Shown here: piece after piece, positions 29,832 through 39,201 of the stretch
How the letters are laid out: every line of letters starts with the position of its first letter
How positions within the stretch are numbered: position 1 is the first letter of the stretch
Assembly (NCBI RefSeq): GCF_001434835.1
Contig: NZ_AZDV01000026.1
Span: 677,551 to 741,550, forward strand
Source: Levilactobacillus acidifarinae DSM 19394 = JCM 15949
GTDB taxonomy: Bacteria > Bacillota > Bacilli > Lactobacillales > Lactobacillaceae
DNA: 64,000 nucleotides
Direction of reading: 5' to 3'
Made by a program: the position numbers and the translations under genes
The notes under the pieces: generated by a model
The model's database searches: none
The model's input: only the letters and a program-made list of their open reading frames with translations
What the model was told of the DNA's origin: nothing

Positions 29832-29902
29832 AGCGGGTGACGGGAATCGGACCCGCGACACAAGCTTGGGAAGCTTGGATTTTACCACTAAACTACACCC
29901 GC
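29832..29902 (-). tRNA. tRNA-Gly (CCC)
   Basis: 71 nt. Acceptor GCGGGTG / CACCCGC with discriminator T; anticodon stem CAAGC / GCTTG around TTCCCAA, so the anticodon is CCC, reading GGG. T arm GCGGG / CCCGT around TCCGATT. CCA is not encoded. Confidence 0.92.
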
Positions 29903-29985
29903 ACAACACAAATGAGTATAGCATATCATTTGTGAGTTGTCATTACTTTTTGCAAAAAAATTCAAATTTTCTATTTTTATCCTGC

Positions 29986-30237
29986 TTAGTCCTTGGGAGC
30001 ACTGGTCAATTTGGCCGTCGACTTCCGAACCACGGCGCGGTTATTCATGTCACCGACCGCCGTTTTATCGGCCGGATTGTAGTCTCTGATTTCAACCAGA
30101 ACTGAATTATCATACACCTTGGTGATTTCACCGGTAAAATTATGTTCCAGCGGGCCAAACTTCTTGGCCTTGATGTAGTCGCCAACCTTCAAGGCATCCT
30201 CTTCGGGTGCTTCAGTCTTTTCTGTCTTATCAGCCAT
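29986..30237 (-). CDS. DUF2187-like small KOW-fold protein
   Basis: 83 aa. Acidic N-terminal 15 residues, then VGDYIKAKKFGPLEHNFTGEI and VYDNSVLVEIRDYN, which look like a small SH3/KOW-type barrel as in DUF2187 proteins. Conserved in Gram-positives; function unknown, nucleic acid binding is a guess. Start ATG after AAAGGGG. Single gene between tRNA-Gly and the amidase. Confidence 0.75.
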   Translation of the reverse strand: MADKTEKTEAPEEDALKVGDYIKAKKFGPLEHNFTGEITKVYDNSVLVEIRDYNPADKTAVGDMNNRAVVRKSTAKLTSAPKD

Positions 30238-30576
30238 TACTGGTCGCCCCTTTCATCATGCAATATCCCATTATAGCCAAGTTCATCAAGGACCGCAAGC
30301 ACCTTGACTGGGGTTTGCAACTGAATTGTAAGGTGTTTGCAATAATTTGAAAAAGCCGAACCTTGTATCCGGTTTCGTCAATCGAACCCGTAAAAGCCGA
30401 TAGTTCTCCCTTTTCAAGTTCCGTTGCAGCCTCAATTTAGTTTGATTCCCGAACGACAAATTTCTTAATACCGAAGCGTACCACATACCCAATCTCGAAA
30501 AGATACGTTATAATCGAACCATTGTCACCCGGAAAAAATTGAGGATGAACCGCTGACCATAGGAGGAGAAACTAAT
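30238..30576. other. Intergenic region before the amidase
   Basis: 339 bases without a credible gene; a 68-codon minus frame at 30286-30492 lacks coding character. TATAAT at 30509-30514 is a good -10 for the amidase, with a weak -35, giving a short leader. Confidence 0.45.
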
Positions 30577-31866
30577 ATGATGAAGACTTGGCACCATTGG
30601 GTGGTTCGCGGAACCGCTCTGGTTGCTGGCTGTTTGGGGCTGTGGTTAGGGACCACAACCGTTGCCAGCGCTAACACAATCAACGACTATATCGCAAATC
30701 AAAACTACGGCACCCCGACCATTACGAGTAATATCTGGTCCGGGTTTCCCAAGCTAAAGTACCGCAATAATCATCCCGAGGGCGTGGTGGTCCACGAAAC
30801 GGCCAACCCCAATTCAACGATTTATAACGAAATTACCTATATGAAGAACAATTATCAAAACGCATTCGTGCATTCGTTCGTTGATGCCAGTCACATCATT
30901 AACATCGCGAACACGAACTACCTGTCCTGGGGGTCTGGTCCCATGGGGAACGCCCGTTACGTGCAGTTTGAACAGGTCGAGGTCCATTCCAAAGGGGCCT
31001 TCGCCAGTGAACTGAATAACGCCGCGTACTACACGGCCTATATTCTGAAACAATACGGGTTAACGCCCAAGTACCAATCGACGGTCTTGTCCCACCACGA
31101 CGTTTCCACCTTATTAGGTGGCACTAACCATACCGATCCGGATGGGTACTGGTCCACCAATGCTCGCAGTTACTTCGGTACCACTTACACCATGCGCGAC
31201 TTCATGACGCTGGTCAACGCGCAATACGCCAAGTTAAGTGGCACGACGACCACGACGCCGAACGCCGACTCGTCAAGTACCACTAGTACGACGGATTCCA
31301 GTGCGGTAACAACGACTCCCAGCACCCCACACGTGACGGCAACGGCCAAAACCGTGACCTACAACCACGGGGGGAACAACGAAACGGCCACGTTGGCGAA
31401 TAACTACACGAACTGGACGGTCTACAATCACGTTAAGGGCACTAAGGGCGCCTACAAGATTGGCTGGGGCCGTTTAAGCGGTGATCATCGTGGGGCTAAG
31501 GTCTACGTCGACAGTCGCGGCGTTAAGCGCGGCGGTTGGAGTGGCACCTGGTACCGGATTCGTTTCGCTAAGAACTCCGGGTACAAGTACTGGGTTTACA
31601 GTAAGACGTTGAACTTCCCGAAGGTCACCTATAGTGATGCTAGTGGGAGTGCCACGTTGAAAACCACGACACGCTTGCCCCTGTACAATCACGTTTTAAA
31701 CTCAAACTACCTGTCCAAGACCACGGCCTACACCACCGACTTCGGTGCGGGAACCACCGCTAAGGTCAATAAGAAGGGCTACAAGGCCACGGACGGGTCA
31801 ACCTGGTACCGACTGACCCTTAACGGAAAAACTTACTGGGCGAACGAAAATAGCTTGAATTTCTAA
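30577..31866 (+). CDS. Secreted N-acetylmuramoyl-L-alanine amidase with C-terminal wall-binding repeats
   Basis: 429 aa. Signal peptide 1 to about 32 (VASA-N). Amidase_2 domain about 60-215: GVVVHETANPNSTI, FVHSFVDASHIIN, FEQVEVHSK and LSHHDVSTLLGGTNHTDPDGYW carry the probable zinc His residues and the catalytic region. A Thr/Ser linker (about 222-250) leads to two GW/SH3-like repeats (about 255-345 and 348-429), each with a W-Y-R-I/L motif. Cuts the stem peptide from glycan strands; cell separation or lysis. Start after AGGAGGAG; ATGATG gives two possible Met. Confidence 0.9.
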   Translation: MMKTWHHWVVRGTALVAGCLGLWLGTTTVASANTINDYIANQNYGTPTITSNIWSGFPKLKYRNNHPEGVVVHETANPNSTIYNEITYMKNNYQNAFVHSFVDASHIINIANTNYLSWGSGPMGNARYVQFEQVEVHSKGAFASELNNAAYYTAYILKQYGLTPKYQSTVLSHHDVSTLLGGTNHTDPDGYWSTNARSYFGTTYTMRDFMTLVNAQYAKLSGTTTTTPNADSSSTTSTTDSSAVTTTPSTPHVTATAKTVTYNHGGNNETATLANNYTNWTVYNHVKGTKGAYKIGWGRLSGDHRGAKVYVDSRGVKRGGWSGTWYRIRFAKNSGYKYWVYSKTLNFPKVTYSDASGSATLKTTTRLPLYNHVLNSNYLSKTTAYTTDFGAGTTAKVNKKGYKATDGSTWYRLTLNGKTYWANENSLNF

Positions 31867-31881
31867 CCTGCAACTCATTTC

Positions 31882-31914
31882 TGAGCTTGGCGCTTGGCGT
31901 CAGGCTCTTTTTTT
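31882..31914 (+). terminator. Terminator of the amidase gene
   Basis: GAGC...GCTC outer stem with inner GCG/CGC pairing, followed by seven T. Confidence 0.75.
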
Positions 31915-32099
31915 CGCCCACTTCTGAGCGGATGTCTTCACCCACTTAACCTACTGGTCAGACGCGTCGCCCAAGTGATTGACAGCTAGAACTAATCTTT
32001 GGACCTTAACTTTTACTTATCACTGGCTAAATTACCGCCCCGCCATCCCCAAGTTATGGTAGGCTAAAGTTAAACGTCTTGGGGGAAGGAAGCGATTGT

Positions 32100-32441
32100 A
32101 TGTGGTTAACCTTGCACTTTTGGACTTGGGTTGTCTTAACCCTGTCCGTGTTAATCGGTCTCACACGCCACGCTGAAAAACGGGTCACCCAGTTTCTGCT
32201 ACTCGCGCGTTGCGCTTACTTGGTGATGATTATCAGCGGCGTCGTGCTCAGTATTCGTACTTTCGGGCATAACCCGTTCTTAGTGAGCCTTAAATTTGCG
32301 TTGGGGATTGGCACCATCGCCTTAATTGAAATTAGTTTTGGCCGTAAAATGGAGCGGGATCAAACCCACCTGGTGTACTTCATCATGGGCATCGTGGGTT
32401 TGATCACCGCTGGGTTGGGCCTAATGCTCGCCTTCAAGTAA
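32100..32441 (+). CDS. YisL/DUF1516-like membrane protein
   Basis: 113 aa from ATG at 32100; GGAAGGAAG lies about 9 nt upstream, and an in-frame codon at 32079 lies before it. Four hydrophobic segments fill almost the whole protein. The pattern with T-x-H-A-E-K in the first loop and SLKFALG before the third helix matches the DUF1516 family. Function unknown. Single gene with its own terminator. Confidence 0.78.
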   Translation: MWLTLHFWTWVVLTLSVLIGLTRHAEKRVTQFLLLARCAYLVMIISGVVLSIRTFGHNPFLVSLKFALGIGTIALIEISFGRKMERDQTHLVYFIMGIVGLITAGLGLMLAFK

Positions 32442-32448
32442 CCTTTCA

Positions 32449-32482
32449 ACGGGTGGACCCACGGGTCACACCCGTTTTTTTA
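32449..32482 (+). terminator. Terminator of the YisL-like gene
   Basis: ACGGGTG paired with CACCCGT, then seven T. Confidence 0.8.
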
Positions 32483-32485
32483 AAA

Positions 32486-32530
32486 GTCAAAAGCGCCGTG
32501 AACGGATGGTTCCGCTCACGGCGCTTTTTA
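32486..32530 (-). terminator. Terminator of the racemase gene
   Basis: AAAGCGCCGTGA paired with TCACGGCGCTTT and internal CGG/CCG, T-rich on both sides; could act in both directions. Confidence 0.85.
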
Positions 32531-32539
32531 GGTCATTAT

Positions 32540-33253
32540 CTAGTTATTTTTTTGTAACTTTAACGCCTTTTCCAGCGTCCGATCCACCAAGATGGATTGT
32601 CCATCGGCCACCGGATACGTGGTTTCGGGTTCCCGCTCGTTGGCTAAGGACAACTCCGTGCAGCCTAAGATAACCACGTCGGCGTGTTGGTCTTCAACCA
32701 TCTGCCGCACAATCCCGTGGAACAGTTGCGCGTCCACCGTGTTATTTTCCTTGATGTCGTCGTAAATCAGTTCCATGGTTTGCGCTTCGATGGTTTCGCT
32801 CGGTAAGACCGGCGTCAAACCCGCGCGAACCAGTTCGTCTTCGTAAATTTTATCGGCGATGGTCCCCCGCGTGCCGGTAATCCCAATCCGCTGCGCGTTT
32901 GGATACTTGCGCTGAATCTCCTTGACCGTTTCACGCGGCATGTGCAGGATGGGTACGTCCGTAGCCGCCTGTAACTCGTCAAAGAAATAGTGAGCCGTGT
33001 TGCAAGGTAAGGTGAAAAACTCCGGCTTTAGCAGACTCTGTTGCCGGATATCTTCCAATAGGCTAGGTAGCGGACTTTCTTGAGTGTGGTCCAAGATATA
33101 AGTCGTTCGGTCCGGGACCGTGGCGTGGTTCACCAAGATATAATTCAAATACTCCTGATCAGCGTGCGCCGGTGTCCGTAAGTTCAACTGGTGCAGGTAA
33201 CTTTCGGTGGCCATGGTACCCATGCCGCCAATAATCGTAAAGAATTTTTGCAT
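32540..33253 (-). CDS. Aspartate racemase (Asp/Glu racemase family)
   Basis: 237 aa. The two catalytic cysteines are Cys84 (LPCNTAH) and Cys198 (LGCTEL), as in cofactor-independent aspartate/glutamate racemases. GGMGTMAT at the N-terminus is the aspartate racemase type. Begins 5 nt after the D-aspartate ligase, whose last codons contain its binding site AAGGGG. Provides D-Asp for the peptidoglycan cross-bridge; substrate assigned from the ligase neighbour. Confidence 0.9.
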   Translation of the reverse strand: MQKFFTIIGGMGTMATESYLHQLNLRTPAHADQEYLNYILVNHATVPDRTTYILDHTQESPLPSLLEDIRQQSLLKPEFFTLPCNTAHYFFDELQAATDVPILHMPRETVKEIQRKYPNAQRIGITGTRGTIADKIYEDELVRAGLTPVLPSETIEAQTMELIYDDIKENNTVDAQLFHGIVRQMVEDQHADVVILGCTELSLANEREPETTYPVADGQSILVDRTLEKALKLQKNN

Positions 33254-33258
33254 AAGTC

Positions 33259-34518
33259 TTACCCCTTATTTTCCGCAAAGTACTTCTTAAAGTTAAGTGT
33301 GTAATTGTGTTCCATCCACTTGATCAACGCCCAGCGTTTCAGGTTCATGTCCTGGTCGTAACGGTAAGTTGTGCCGTAATGCCCCGCCGCAATCAACTTC
33401 AAGGCGCGCTCTTTATCCGCGTTTTCTCGAGTATACTGCTTAAAGACCTTCACGGGAACCCCCAACCATAAAGCGTGCTGGCCTTCGTCTTGGTTCCCAT
33501 AAACGGTCGGCGCGTCCTTTAAACTGTGGGTCACGTAGTCTTTAACCACCCAGTCAGCCAGGTTATAGCCGTTAAGCGTCACGAAGAAGCTACTCCGCCC
33601 CTGGCGCAAGTTGATCTCAAACAACTTAAAGGACTGGTCGCGTGAATCGTACTTCATGTCGAAGTTGGCGTAGCCGGTAAAGTTGATGGCTTCCAGAAAC
33701 TTCTGAATATCTTGGTAAATCGTTTCGTTGTATTCCGGAATGATCGCCACGTAGTTGCCAATGGCCGACGGGGCGCAGTCTTCCAGTAACGGGTGCCCCA
33801 AACACATCATCTTAACGTGGTGGTCTTGGTCCACGTAGGCGTTTAACACCCGCATGTTACTGTCATCACCGGGGATAAAGTCCTGTAAGATCAGGTCGGA
33901 CGTGTAACCGTTGGTGTAAATCTTACCCACGATATCTTTGAATTCGGCTTCGGATTGAATCCGGAAGGCCTTCTTCCGCCCTTCGAAGTGCACGTCGAGC
34001 CATTCAACACTGTTGGCGGGTTTCAAGGCCACCGGGTAGCCAAACGGTTGATCGATGGGCTCACCACTGGTGGCTTCGGCCTTGGTGATGATCCGCGTGT
34101 GCGGGTAAGGTAACCCGTACTGATCACAGACCTTGTAGAAGTTTTCCTTGTTGTTCAACTGACGTAACTGGTCGTAATCGACGTACGGACAGATGAAGAC
34201 GTCTTCAAGTTCCGCCTTATGCTTACTGATCAGCTCGGCGTAGCCATCCCCACACCCAATCAAAATCACGGGTTCGGGATGGGTCGCGTAGCGTTCTTTC
34301 AATTTACGCATGGTTTCGATCCAGACCGGGTCTTCGTCAAACCCAGGAATCAGTTCCAGGTTAACTACCTTAGTGTAACGGGTCGGTGCCAGTTGAATGC
34401 TGGCAAAGGCCTGAACGGGTTCGTGGTACAGGTCATAAAACGACCGCGCCATCCCGTAAACGTTAAAGTCACTCCCCAATAAGACTGGGGTAAATTTGAC
34501 GCCGTTTTTGGTTTCCAT
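33259..34518 (-). CDS. D-aspartate ligase, ATP-grasp (Asl type)
   Basis: 419 aa from ATG at 34518, about 12 nt behind AAGGGA; a GTG at 34539 would include that site and is less likely. ATP-grasp fold with PVALKPANSVEW, DLILQDFIPGDDSN and FEINLRQGRSS as nucleotide and metal motifs. The family (Asl of Enterococcus faecium) adds D-Asp to the Lys side chain of the peptidoglycan precursor. Pairing with aspartate racemase strongly supports this and suggests L-Lys-D-Asp cross-bridges. Confidence 0.9.
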   Translation of the reverse strand: METKNGVKFTPVLLGSDFNVYGMARSFYDLYHEPVQAFASIQLAPTRYTKVVNLELIPGFDEDPVWIETMRKLKERYATHPEPVILIGCGDGYAELISKHKAELEDVFICPYVDYDQLRQLNNKENFYKVCDQYGLPYPHTRIITKAEATSGEPIDQPFGYPVALKPANSVEWLDVHFEGRKKAFRIQSEAEFKDIVGKIYTNGYTSDLILQDFIPGDDSNMRVLNAYVDQDHHVKMMCLGHPLLEDCAPSAIGNYVAIIPEYNETIYQDIQKFLEAINFTGYANFDMKYDSRDQSFKLFEINLRQGRSSFFVTLNGYNLADWVVKDYVTHSLKDAPTVYGNQDEGQHALWLGVPVKVFKQYTRENADKERALKLIAAGHYGTTYRYDQDMNLKRWALIKWMEHNYTLNFKKYFAENKG

Positions 34519-34732
34519 AACTAAACAAAGTCCCTTCACAACTACTTAGGCAACGCAGGTGGTTGCTGATTTTTTGCTAATACTTTTTTATTTTGATTAT
34601 CGGGCGTGATAAACTGTATGCCCTGCTTCGAACCTACCACAACTCTTTAACAGAATCGATAGTTATGCTCAAAAAATACTTTTTCCTAATAAACAGTCGC
34701 TGACTACTCGTTGATCCCATCATGCGGCCATT
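34519..34732. other. Promoter region of the D-Asp ligase/racemase operon
   Basis: AT-rich gene-free stretch of about 210 bases between the asnB terminator and the ligase start. No convincing -35/-10 pair was identified. Confidence 0.35.
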
Positions 34733-34777
34733 AAAAAATCAAGGTTGTTAGCGGACGAGTCCAATAACAACCTTGAT
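34733..34777 (-). terminator. Terminator of asnB
   Basis: Perfect 13-bp stem ATCAAGGTTGTTA / TAACAACCTTGAT followed by six T on the minus strand. Confidence 0.92.
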
Positions 34778-34812
34778 CGTTAGTGGCGCAACTCTACGTC
34801 GTCGCCGGTTAT

Positions 34813-36693
34813 TTAAATTTGGGTCCGGTGCACCAGATCCACCGTCTTAGCCGTCGTGTCTTCTGGGAAGTACACTTCGTACCAGAGAATGAACGTGTAG
34901 ATGGTGAAGATCTTTTGCATGCTGGACTTACCGTTGATGTGTTCGTGTAAGATGTCCATCAAGGCATCGGTGTTGAAGAACTTGTGGGCCACGTCGGAAT
35001 TGAAGGCTTCAATGATCCGGGACTTGTAAGGTTCTTCCTTGATCCAGGTGGCAATTGGGGATGGGAAGCCCATCTTTTCCTTCTTAGCCACCCGTTCTGG
35101 CAGTTCGGCTTCGGCCGCGGTCCGAAGAGAAATCTTGGTTTCGTCCGCGTGAATCCGCGTCTTAACTGGCATGGTGGCCGCAAACTTAGCGACTTCCTTA
35201 TCCACCAACGGCGTCCGCACTTCTAGTGAGTTCGCCATACTCATCCGGTCGGCCTTGTGTAAGATATCGTAAGGTAACCAGGTGTTGATGTCGAAGTATT
35301 GCATCTGCGTCATTTCGTCTAAGCCCTTCACGTCATCGAAGAGGTGTTGGGTGTAGGCTCCGGCGTCTTGGTTCAACTTCGGGTTCTTCAGAATCTGGTT
35401 CCGATCGTGGTAGTCGAAGACGTAGTTGACCCGGTAGTAACGTTCGCTTAACGGTTCCGCCCCCCGGACTAAGAACCGGCGACCGTGGAACCGTGGCAAG
35501 CGTTCGGCAATGGCGCCCAGACCCTTCCGAATTGGCTTAGGGACCCACTTTTGATAACGTTCAAACGGAATGGCTTCCAAGTAAGTGTTGTAACCGCCGA
35601 AGAATTCGTCGGCCCCTTCCCCAGACAAGGCCACCTTCACGCTCTTGCGCGTTCCCTTAGACAGGTAATACAGTTGCATGGCCGATGGGTTGGATAACGG
35701 TTCGTCCATGTAGTACATGATAGTTGGCAGGATATCGAAGTAGTCGTCACCGGTCATGTACAGGGGTGTGTTCTTTTGCTTGATTTCCTTGGCAAATTCC
35801 GTGGACCAACTCAGCTCACTGTACTTGGAGTTCTTGAATCCTAAGGAGAAGGATTGAATGGGCTTTAACTTGGAGGCTTCGTTCAACACGTAGGAAGAAT
35901 CGATCCCGCTGGATAAGAAGCTCCCCACTTCCACGTCGGCAATCATGTGGGCCTTCACGGATTCGTCGACGAGACCGCGAATCTTCTTGGCGTCGCCTTC
36001 AACCGTTTGGCTGTTGTCGATGTGATCGTAGCTAAACTTGAAGTAGCGGTGCGTTTCCGTCTTACCGGCCTTGTGTAAGAAGTATTGACCCGGTAACACC
36101 TTGTAGACGTGTTTAAACATGGTATCGCGAGAAGGAATAAATTCAAAACTCAAGTGGATTGGTAAGAGTTCTTCGTTAAATTCCTTCTTGAAGTTTGGGT
36201 GTTCCAAGAACGCCTTGATTTCGGAACCCCATAGGAAGGTGTCGCCATCGTCGTAATAGTATAGCGGCTTAATCCCGAAGTGATCCCGGGCACCGAACAC
36301 TTCATTTTTGGTCTTGTCGTAGATCACGAAGGCGAACATCCCCCGTAACCGGTCGAGCAACTTGGGACCCCAAGCGTCGTAACCGTGAATCAAGACTTCG
36401 GAATCCACATCCGTTTTGAATTCGTAACCCAACTTTTGCAGGTCAGCCCGAATTTCTTGGTAGTTATAGATTTCACCGTTAAAGGTCAAAACCTTGGTTT
36501 GGTCCCGGTTGTACATCGGTTGCTTCCCGTGAGCTAAGTCAATGATTGACAACCGCCGGAACCCCATAACAGCCTGGTCATCGCTGAAATAGGCCTCGTC
36601 ATCGGGCCCCCGGTGTTTGATGCGATCCGCCATATCGTTGATGGTATTAGCGGGAACATCCTTTTGGTTCACATAACCAACGAATCCACACAT
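34813..36693 (-). CDS. asnB: Glutamine-hydrolysing asparagine synthase-type amidotransferase
   Basis: 626 aa. N-terminal Ntn glutaminase with Cys2 (MCGFVGYVN), FNGEIYN and the D-H-F-G-I-K-P-L-Y segment. Synthetase half with SSGIDSSYV (PP-loop), SGEGADE and GYN. Family members make Asn or amidate peptidoglycan residues: AsnH of Lactococcus lactis amidates cross-bridge D-Asp and AsnB1 of L. plantarum amidates mDAP. The location next to the D-Asp ligase and racemase makes cross-bridge D-Asp amidation the favoured but unproven role. Separate transcript. Confidence 0.92.
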   Translation of the reverse strand: MCGFVGYVNQKDVPANTINDMADRIKHRGPDDEAYFSDDQAVMGFRRLSIIDLAHGKQPMYNRDQTKVLTFNGEIYNYQEIRADLQKLGYEFKTDVDSEVLIHGYDAWGPKLLDRLRGMFAFVIYDKTKNEVFGARDHFGIKPLYYYDDGDTFLWGSEIKAFLEHPNFKKEFNEELLPIHLSFEFIPSRDTMFKHVYKVLPGQYFLHKAGKTETHRYFKFSYDHIDNSQTVEGDAKKIRGLVDESVKAHMIADVEVGSFLSSGIDSSYVLNEASKLKPIQSFSLGFKNSKYSELSWSTEFAKEIKQKNTPLYMTGDDYFDILPTIMYYMDEPLSNPSAMQLYYLSKGTRKSVKVALSGEGADEFFGGYNTYLEAIPFERYQKWVPKPIRKGLGAIAERLPRFHGRRFLVRGAEPLSERYYRVNYVFDYHDRNQILKNPKLNQDAGAYTQHLFDDVKGLDEMTQMQYFDINTWLPYDILHKADRMSMANSLEVRTPLVDKEVAKFAATMPVKTRIHADETKISLRTAAEAELPERVAKKEKMGFPSPIATWIKEEPYKSRIIEAFNSDVAHKFFNTDALMDILHEHINGKSSMQKIFTIYTFILWYEVYFPEDTTAKTVDLVHRTQI

Positions 36694-36851
36694 GTGCGTA
36701 TCCCCTTTTGAATTTAATCTGTCTGTTGTTACTCTAAGCCTCTATTGAAACACAACACCCATCATTTTAGCAAATTTAATTTGCGAATACCATCATATTA
36801 CGGATTCTTTACCAGACCGTTAAGATCTGCCGGAACCCCCACCCAATGGGC

Positions 36852-37556
36852 TTACTGCGGGGCCACTTGTTGCAGCTGATCAACATCGATCACCCGAATT
36901 TCCCGGCGGCCACTGGTCACGATGGCCCCCGCCGTCACTAGCTGTTTAAGCTTGCGACTAAGCGATTCCGGCGTCATTCCCAGATACGCCGCCAGGTCCT
37001 GCTTACTCATGGGTAACGTCACCGTCGTGGCTTGCCCCTGGCTCAGATCCATCAGGTATCCAGCTAAGCGGGGTAACGCGTCGGGAATCGCCAGTAAGGT
37101 GGCCTGGTGTTCGGCGCTCTTCAGCCGCACCGCTAGAGCTCCCAGTAGGGATAACGCTAGTGGGGGCATCCGCTGAATCAGGTCGGTCAACGCGTCCCGT
37201 GAGATGGTGCAAAGCTCCGTCACCTGGGTCGCCTCAGCGTAGTTATTGTGGATTTCATCGGTGAACAACGCAATTTCGCCGATAAAGTCGCCGGGATTCA
37301 ACACCCGTAAGACCCGTTCTTTCCCATCGTCGGCTAGATGATACAGGCGAACCTGTCCGGTGTTCACGATGTACAACGTTTGGGAAACTTCATCGGGGCG
37401 AAAAACCGTCTGCCCCTTCTTGGCGTGAATCGGTCGGGTCACCGAAGCGACCGAAGTCAGCTGGGGGTGTGCGAGTTGCTGAAAAATCGGCACCCCCGAG
37501 ACACACTCTAATTCACGCGCCAATGAATGCTGATGTTCTGCTACGTGTTCGCCCAT
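36852..37556 (-). CDS. Crp/Fnr family regulator, Flp-like
   Basis: 234 aa. Cyclic-nucleotide-binding-like beta barrel (about 25-125) and a C-terminal helix-turn-helix SKQDLAAYLGMTPESLSRKL (184-203), the recognition helix style of Fnr. Only two Cys (18 and 116), so no Fnr-type 4Fe-4S cluster; Flp of Lactobacillus casei uses two Cys as a redox switch, and a similar sensor is inferred. Start ATG after AAAGGA. Divergent from the pepD-like gene; target genes unknown. Confidence 0.88.
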   Translation of the reverse strand: MGEHVAEHQHSLARELECVSGVPIFQQLAHPQLTSVASVTRPIHAKKGQTVFRPDEVSQTLYIVNTGQVRLYHLADDGKERVLRVLNPGDFIGEIALFTDEIHNNYAEATQVTELCTISRDALTDLIQRMPPLALSLLGALAVRLKSAEHQATLLAIPDALPRLAGYLMDLSQGQATTVTLPMSKQDLAAYLGMTPESLSRKLKQLVTAGAIVTSGRREIRVIDVDQLQQVAPQ

Positions 37557-37725
37557 AACTTTACCGTCCTTTCTGTCAATTCAATCTCCATTTTAGCAAA
37601 CTTAGTGGGTAAGCTGCGCAAATATGTCCCGGTTAAAAAATGTGCTATATTAGGGTTAACTTTTGGGAAGTGGCACCCTGCCGGTCTCGGCAATCGGTCC
37701 CGCTTCTCCCTCAGGAGGAATTCTT

Positions 37726-39132
37726 GTGACCCGTCAAACACATCAAGCTTGTACGTCCTTTCTAGCTGGCAAGCTCGCCACCCTCGATGGCAGTACCCTC
37801 ATCGCCCGTAACGAAGACAATTCGGTGGCCATCTGGCCCAAACGCACCCTGGTCCATCCCCAAAACGAAGCGCGTGACCTGCACTTCGTGTCGAAGAATA
37901 ACGGCTTTACCACCACGCTACCGGCAACCGCCGCCCAATACACCGCGGTCCCCGACAGCGACGCCAGTGAAGGCGACTACGGCGAAAGTGGCATTAACGG
38001 CCACCAAGTAGCAATGAGCGCCACCGAGAGCGCCTACACCAACAGTCGCGTGCTGGGGGTCGATCCCTTGGTCGCCGACGGTCTCGCCGAAGACGCCATG
38101 CTGACGGTCGTGCTCCCGTACGTGGACTCCGCACAGGCCGGCATCCAACGACTCGGGCATTTAGTCAGCACACTGGGGGCCGCCGAATCCAACGGGGTCC
38201 TGTTTAGTGACCTCAACGAAGTTTGGTACATGGAAATTCTAAGTGGTCATCACTGGGTCGCCCAGCGGATTCCCGACGACGCCTACGCGGTGGTCGCCAA
38301 TCAATTGGCGATTGAAGACGTCGACTTCGACAGTCCCGACTTTTTGACCTCGCCCAACCTGCGCCAGTTCGTCCAAAGCCACCGGCTGAACCCGGACGGC
38401 GGCCGCTTCAATTCCCGCCATATTTTCGGCACCCATAGCGACCAGGACGCCCACTACAACACGCCTCGGGTCTGGTTCGGTCACCACTTATTGACCCCCA
38501 GCGCCTTTGAAGACCCCACCAGCATGGACCTCCCCTTCATCCAACACGCCGAACGGAAAATTGGGTTGGATGACGTGGCCGCCATTCTGGGCTCCCACTA
38601 CAGCGAAACACCCTACGACCCCTTAGGCACGGGTAGTCCGGCCGACAAGACTAAGTTTCGGGCGGTCGGCCTAGCGCGGACTGAAAACAGCCATCTGCTA
38701 CAACTCCGCCGTAACGTGACCCCCCAACGGGCCGGGATTATCTGGCAAGCCTTCGGGAATCCCGCCTTCAACCCCTACGTGCCCTTCTTTGCGGCGGGCG
38801 ATCAACTGGCGCCGGCTTACGCGGCAACTAACCCCACCTACAGTGCGACTAACCCTTACTGGCAGGCTAAGCTACTAGAAGTCCTGAGTGAAGCGCACTA
38901 TCATCAGAACCGAGCATTACTAGCCGACTTTCTGAAAACTAGTCAAAGCCGCGGCTTCCAGCGGGTGGTCGCGGGCGACCAACTCGCCGCCCCTTCTGCT
39001 CACGACCTCGGAACCTTTAACGCCGCGACCGCTGATGCCTTCGCAGCCGCCTTACAGGCCCAGATCGGCCAACTGGTTCAGGCCAACGCCGAGCAATCCG
39101 CCTTATCGTTTACCATGGACGAGAATTTGTAA
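37726..39132 (+). CDS. Dipeptidase, C69 family (PepD)
   Basis: 468 aa from GTG at 37726 with AGGAGG 7 nt upstream; the open frame back to 37663 has no start support. N-terminal nucleophile hydrolase: Cys9 in QACTSFLAG followed by DGSTLIARNEDN is the C69 signature. Cytoplasmic dipeptidase of broad specificity, feeding amino acids to an auxotroph. C-rich codon use is stronger than in neighbours. No signal peptide. Confidence 0.9.
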   Translation: MTRQTHQACTSFLAGKLATLDGSTLIARNEDNSVAIWPKRTLVHPQNEARDLHFVSKNNGFTTTLPATAAQYTAVPDSDASEGDYGESGINGHQVAMSATESAYTNSRVLGVDPLVADGLAEDAMLTVVLPYVDSAQAGIQRLGHLVSTLGAAESNGVLFSDLNEVWYMEILSGHHWVAQRIPDDAYAVVANQLAIEDVDFDSPDFLTSPNLRQFVQSHRLNPDGGRFNSRHIFGTHSDQDAHYNTPRVWFGHHLLTPSAFEDPTSMDLPFIQHAERKIGLDDVAAILGSHYSETPYDPLGTGSPADKTKFRAVGLARTENSHLLQLRRNVTPQRAGIIWQAFGNPAFNPYVPFFAAGDQLAPAYAATNPTYSATNPYWQAKLLEVLSEAHYHQNRALLADFLKTSQSRGFQRVVAGDQLAAPSAHDLGTFNAATADAFAAALQAQIGQLVQANAEQSALSFTMDENL

Positions 39133-39201
39133 ATTGATATCGTTTTCATAGAAGATGCGGTATAATGAACCTAGTAACTGATCCTGAAAGGAATGATTGT
39201 G

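Noticed and set aside
30286-30492. 68-codon minus-strand frame upstream of the amidase
   Set aside because: No ribosome binding site, no recognisable domain, and it covers the probable promoter region.
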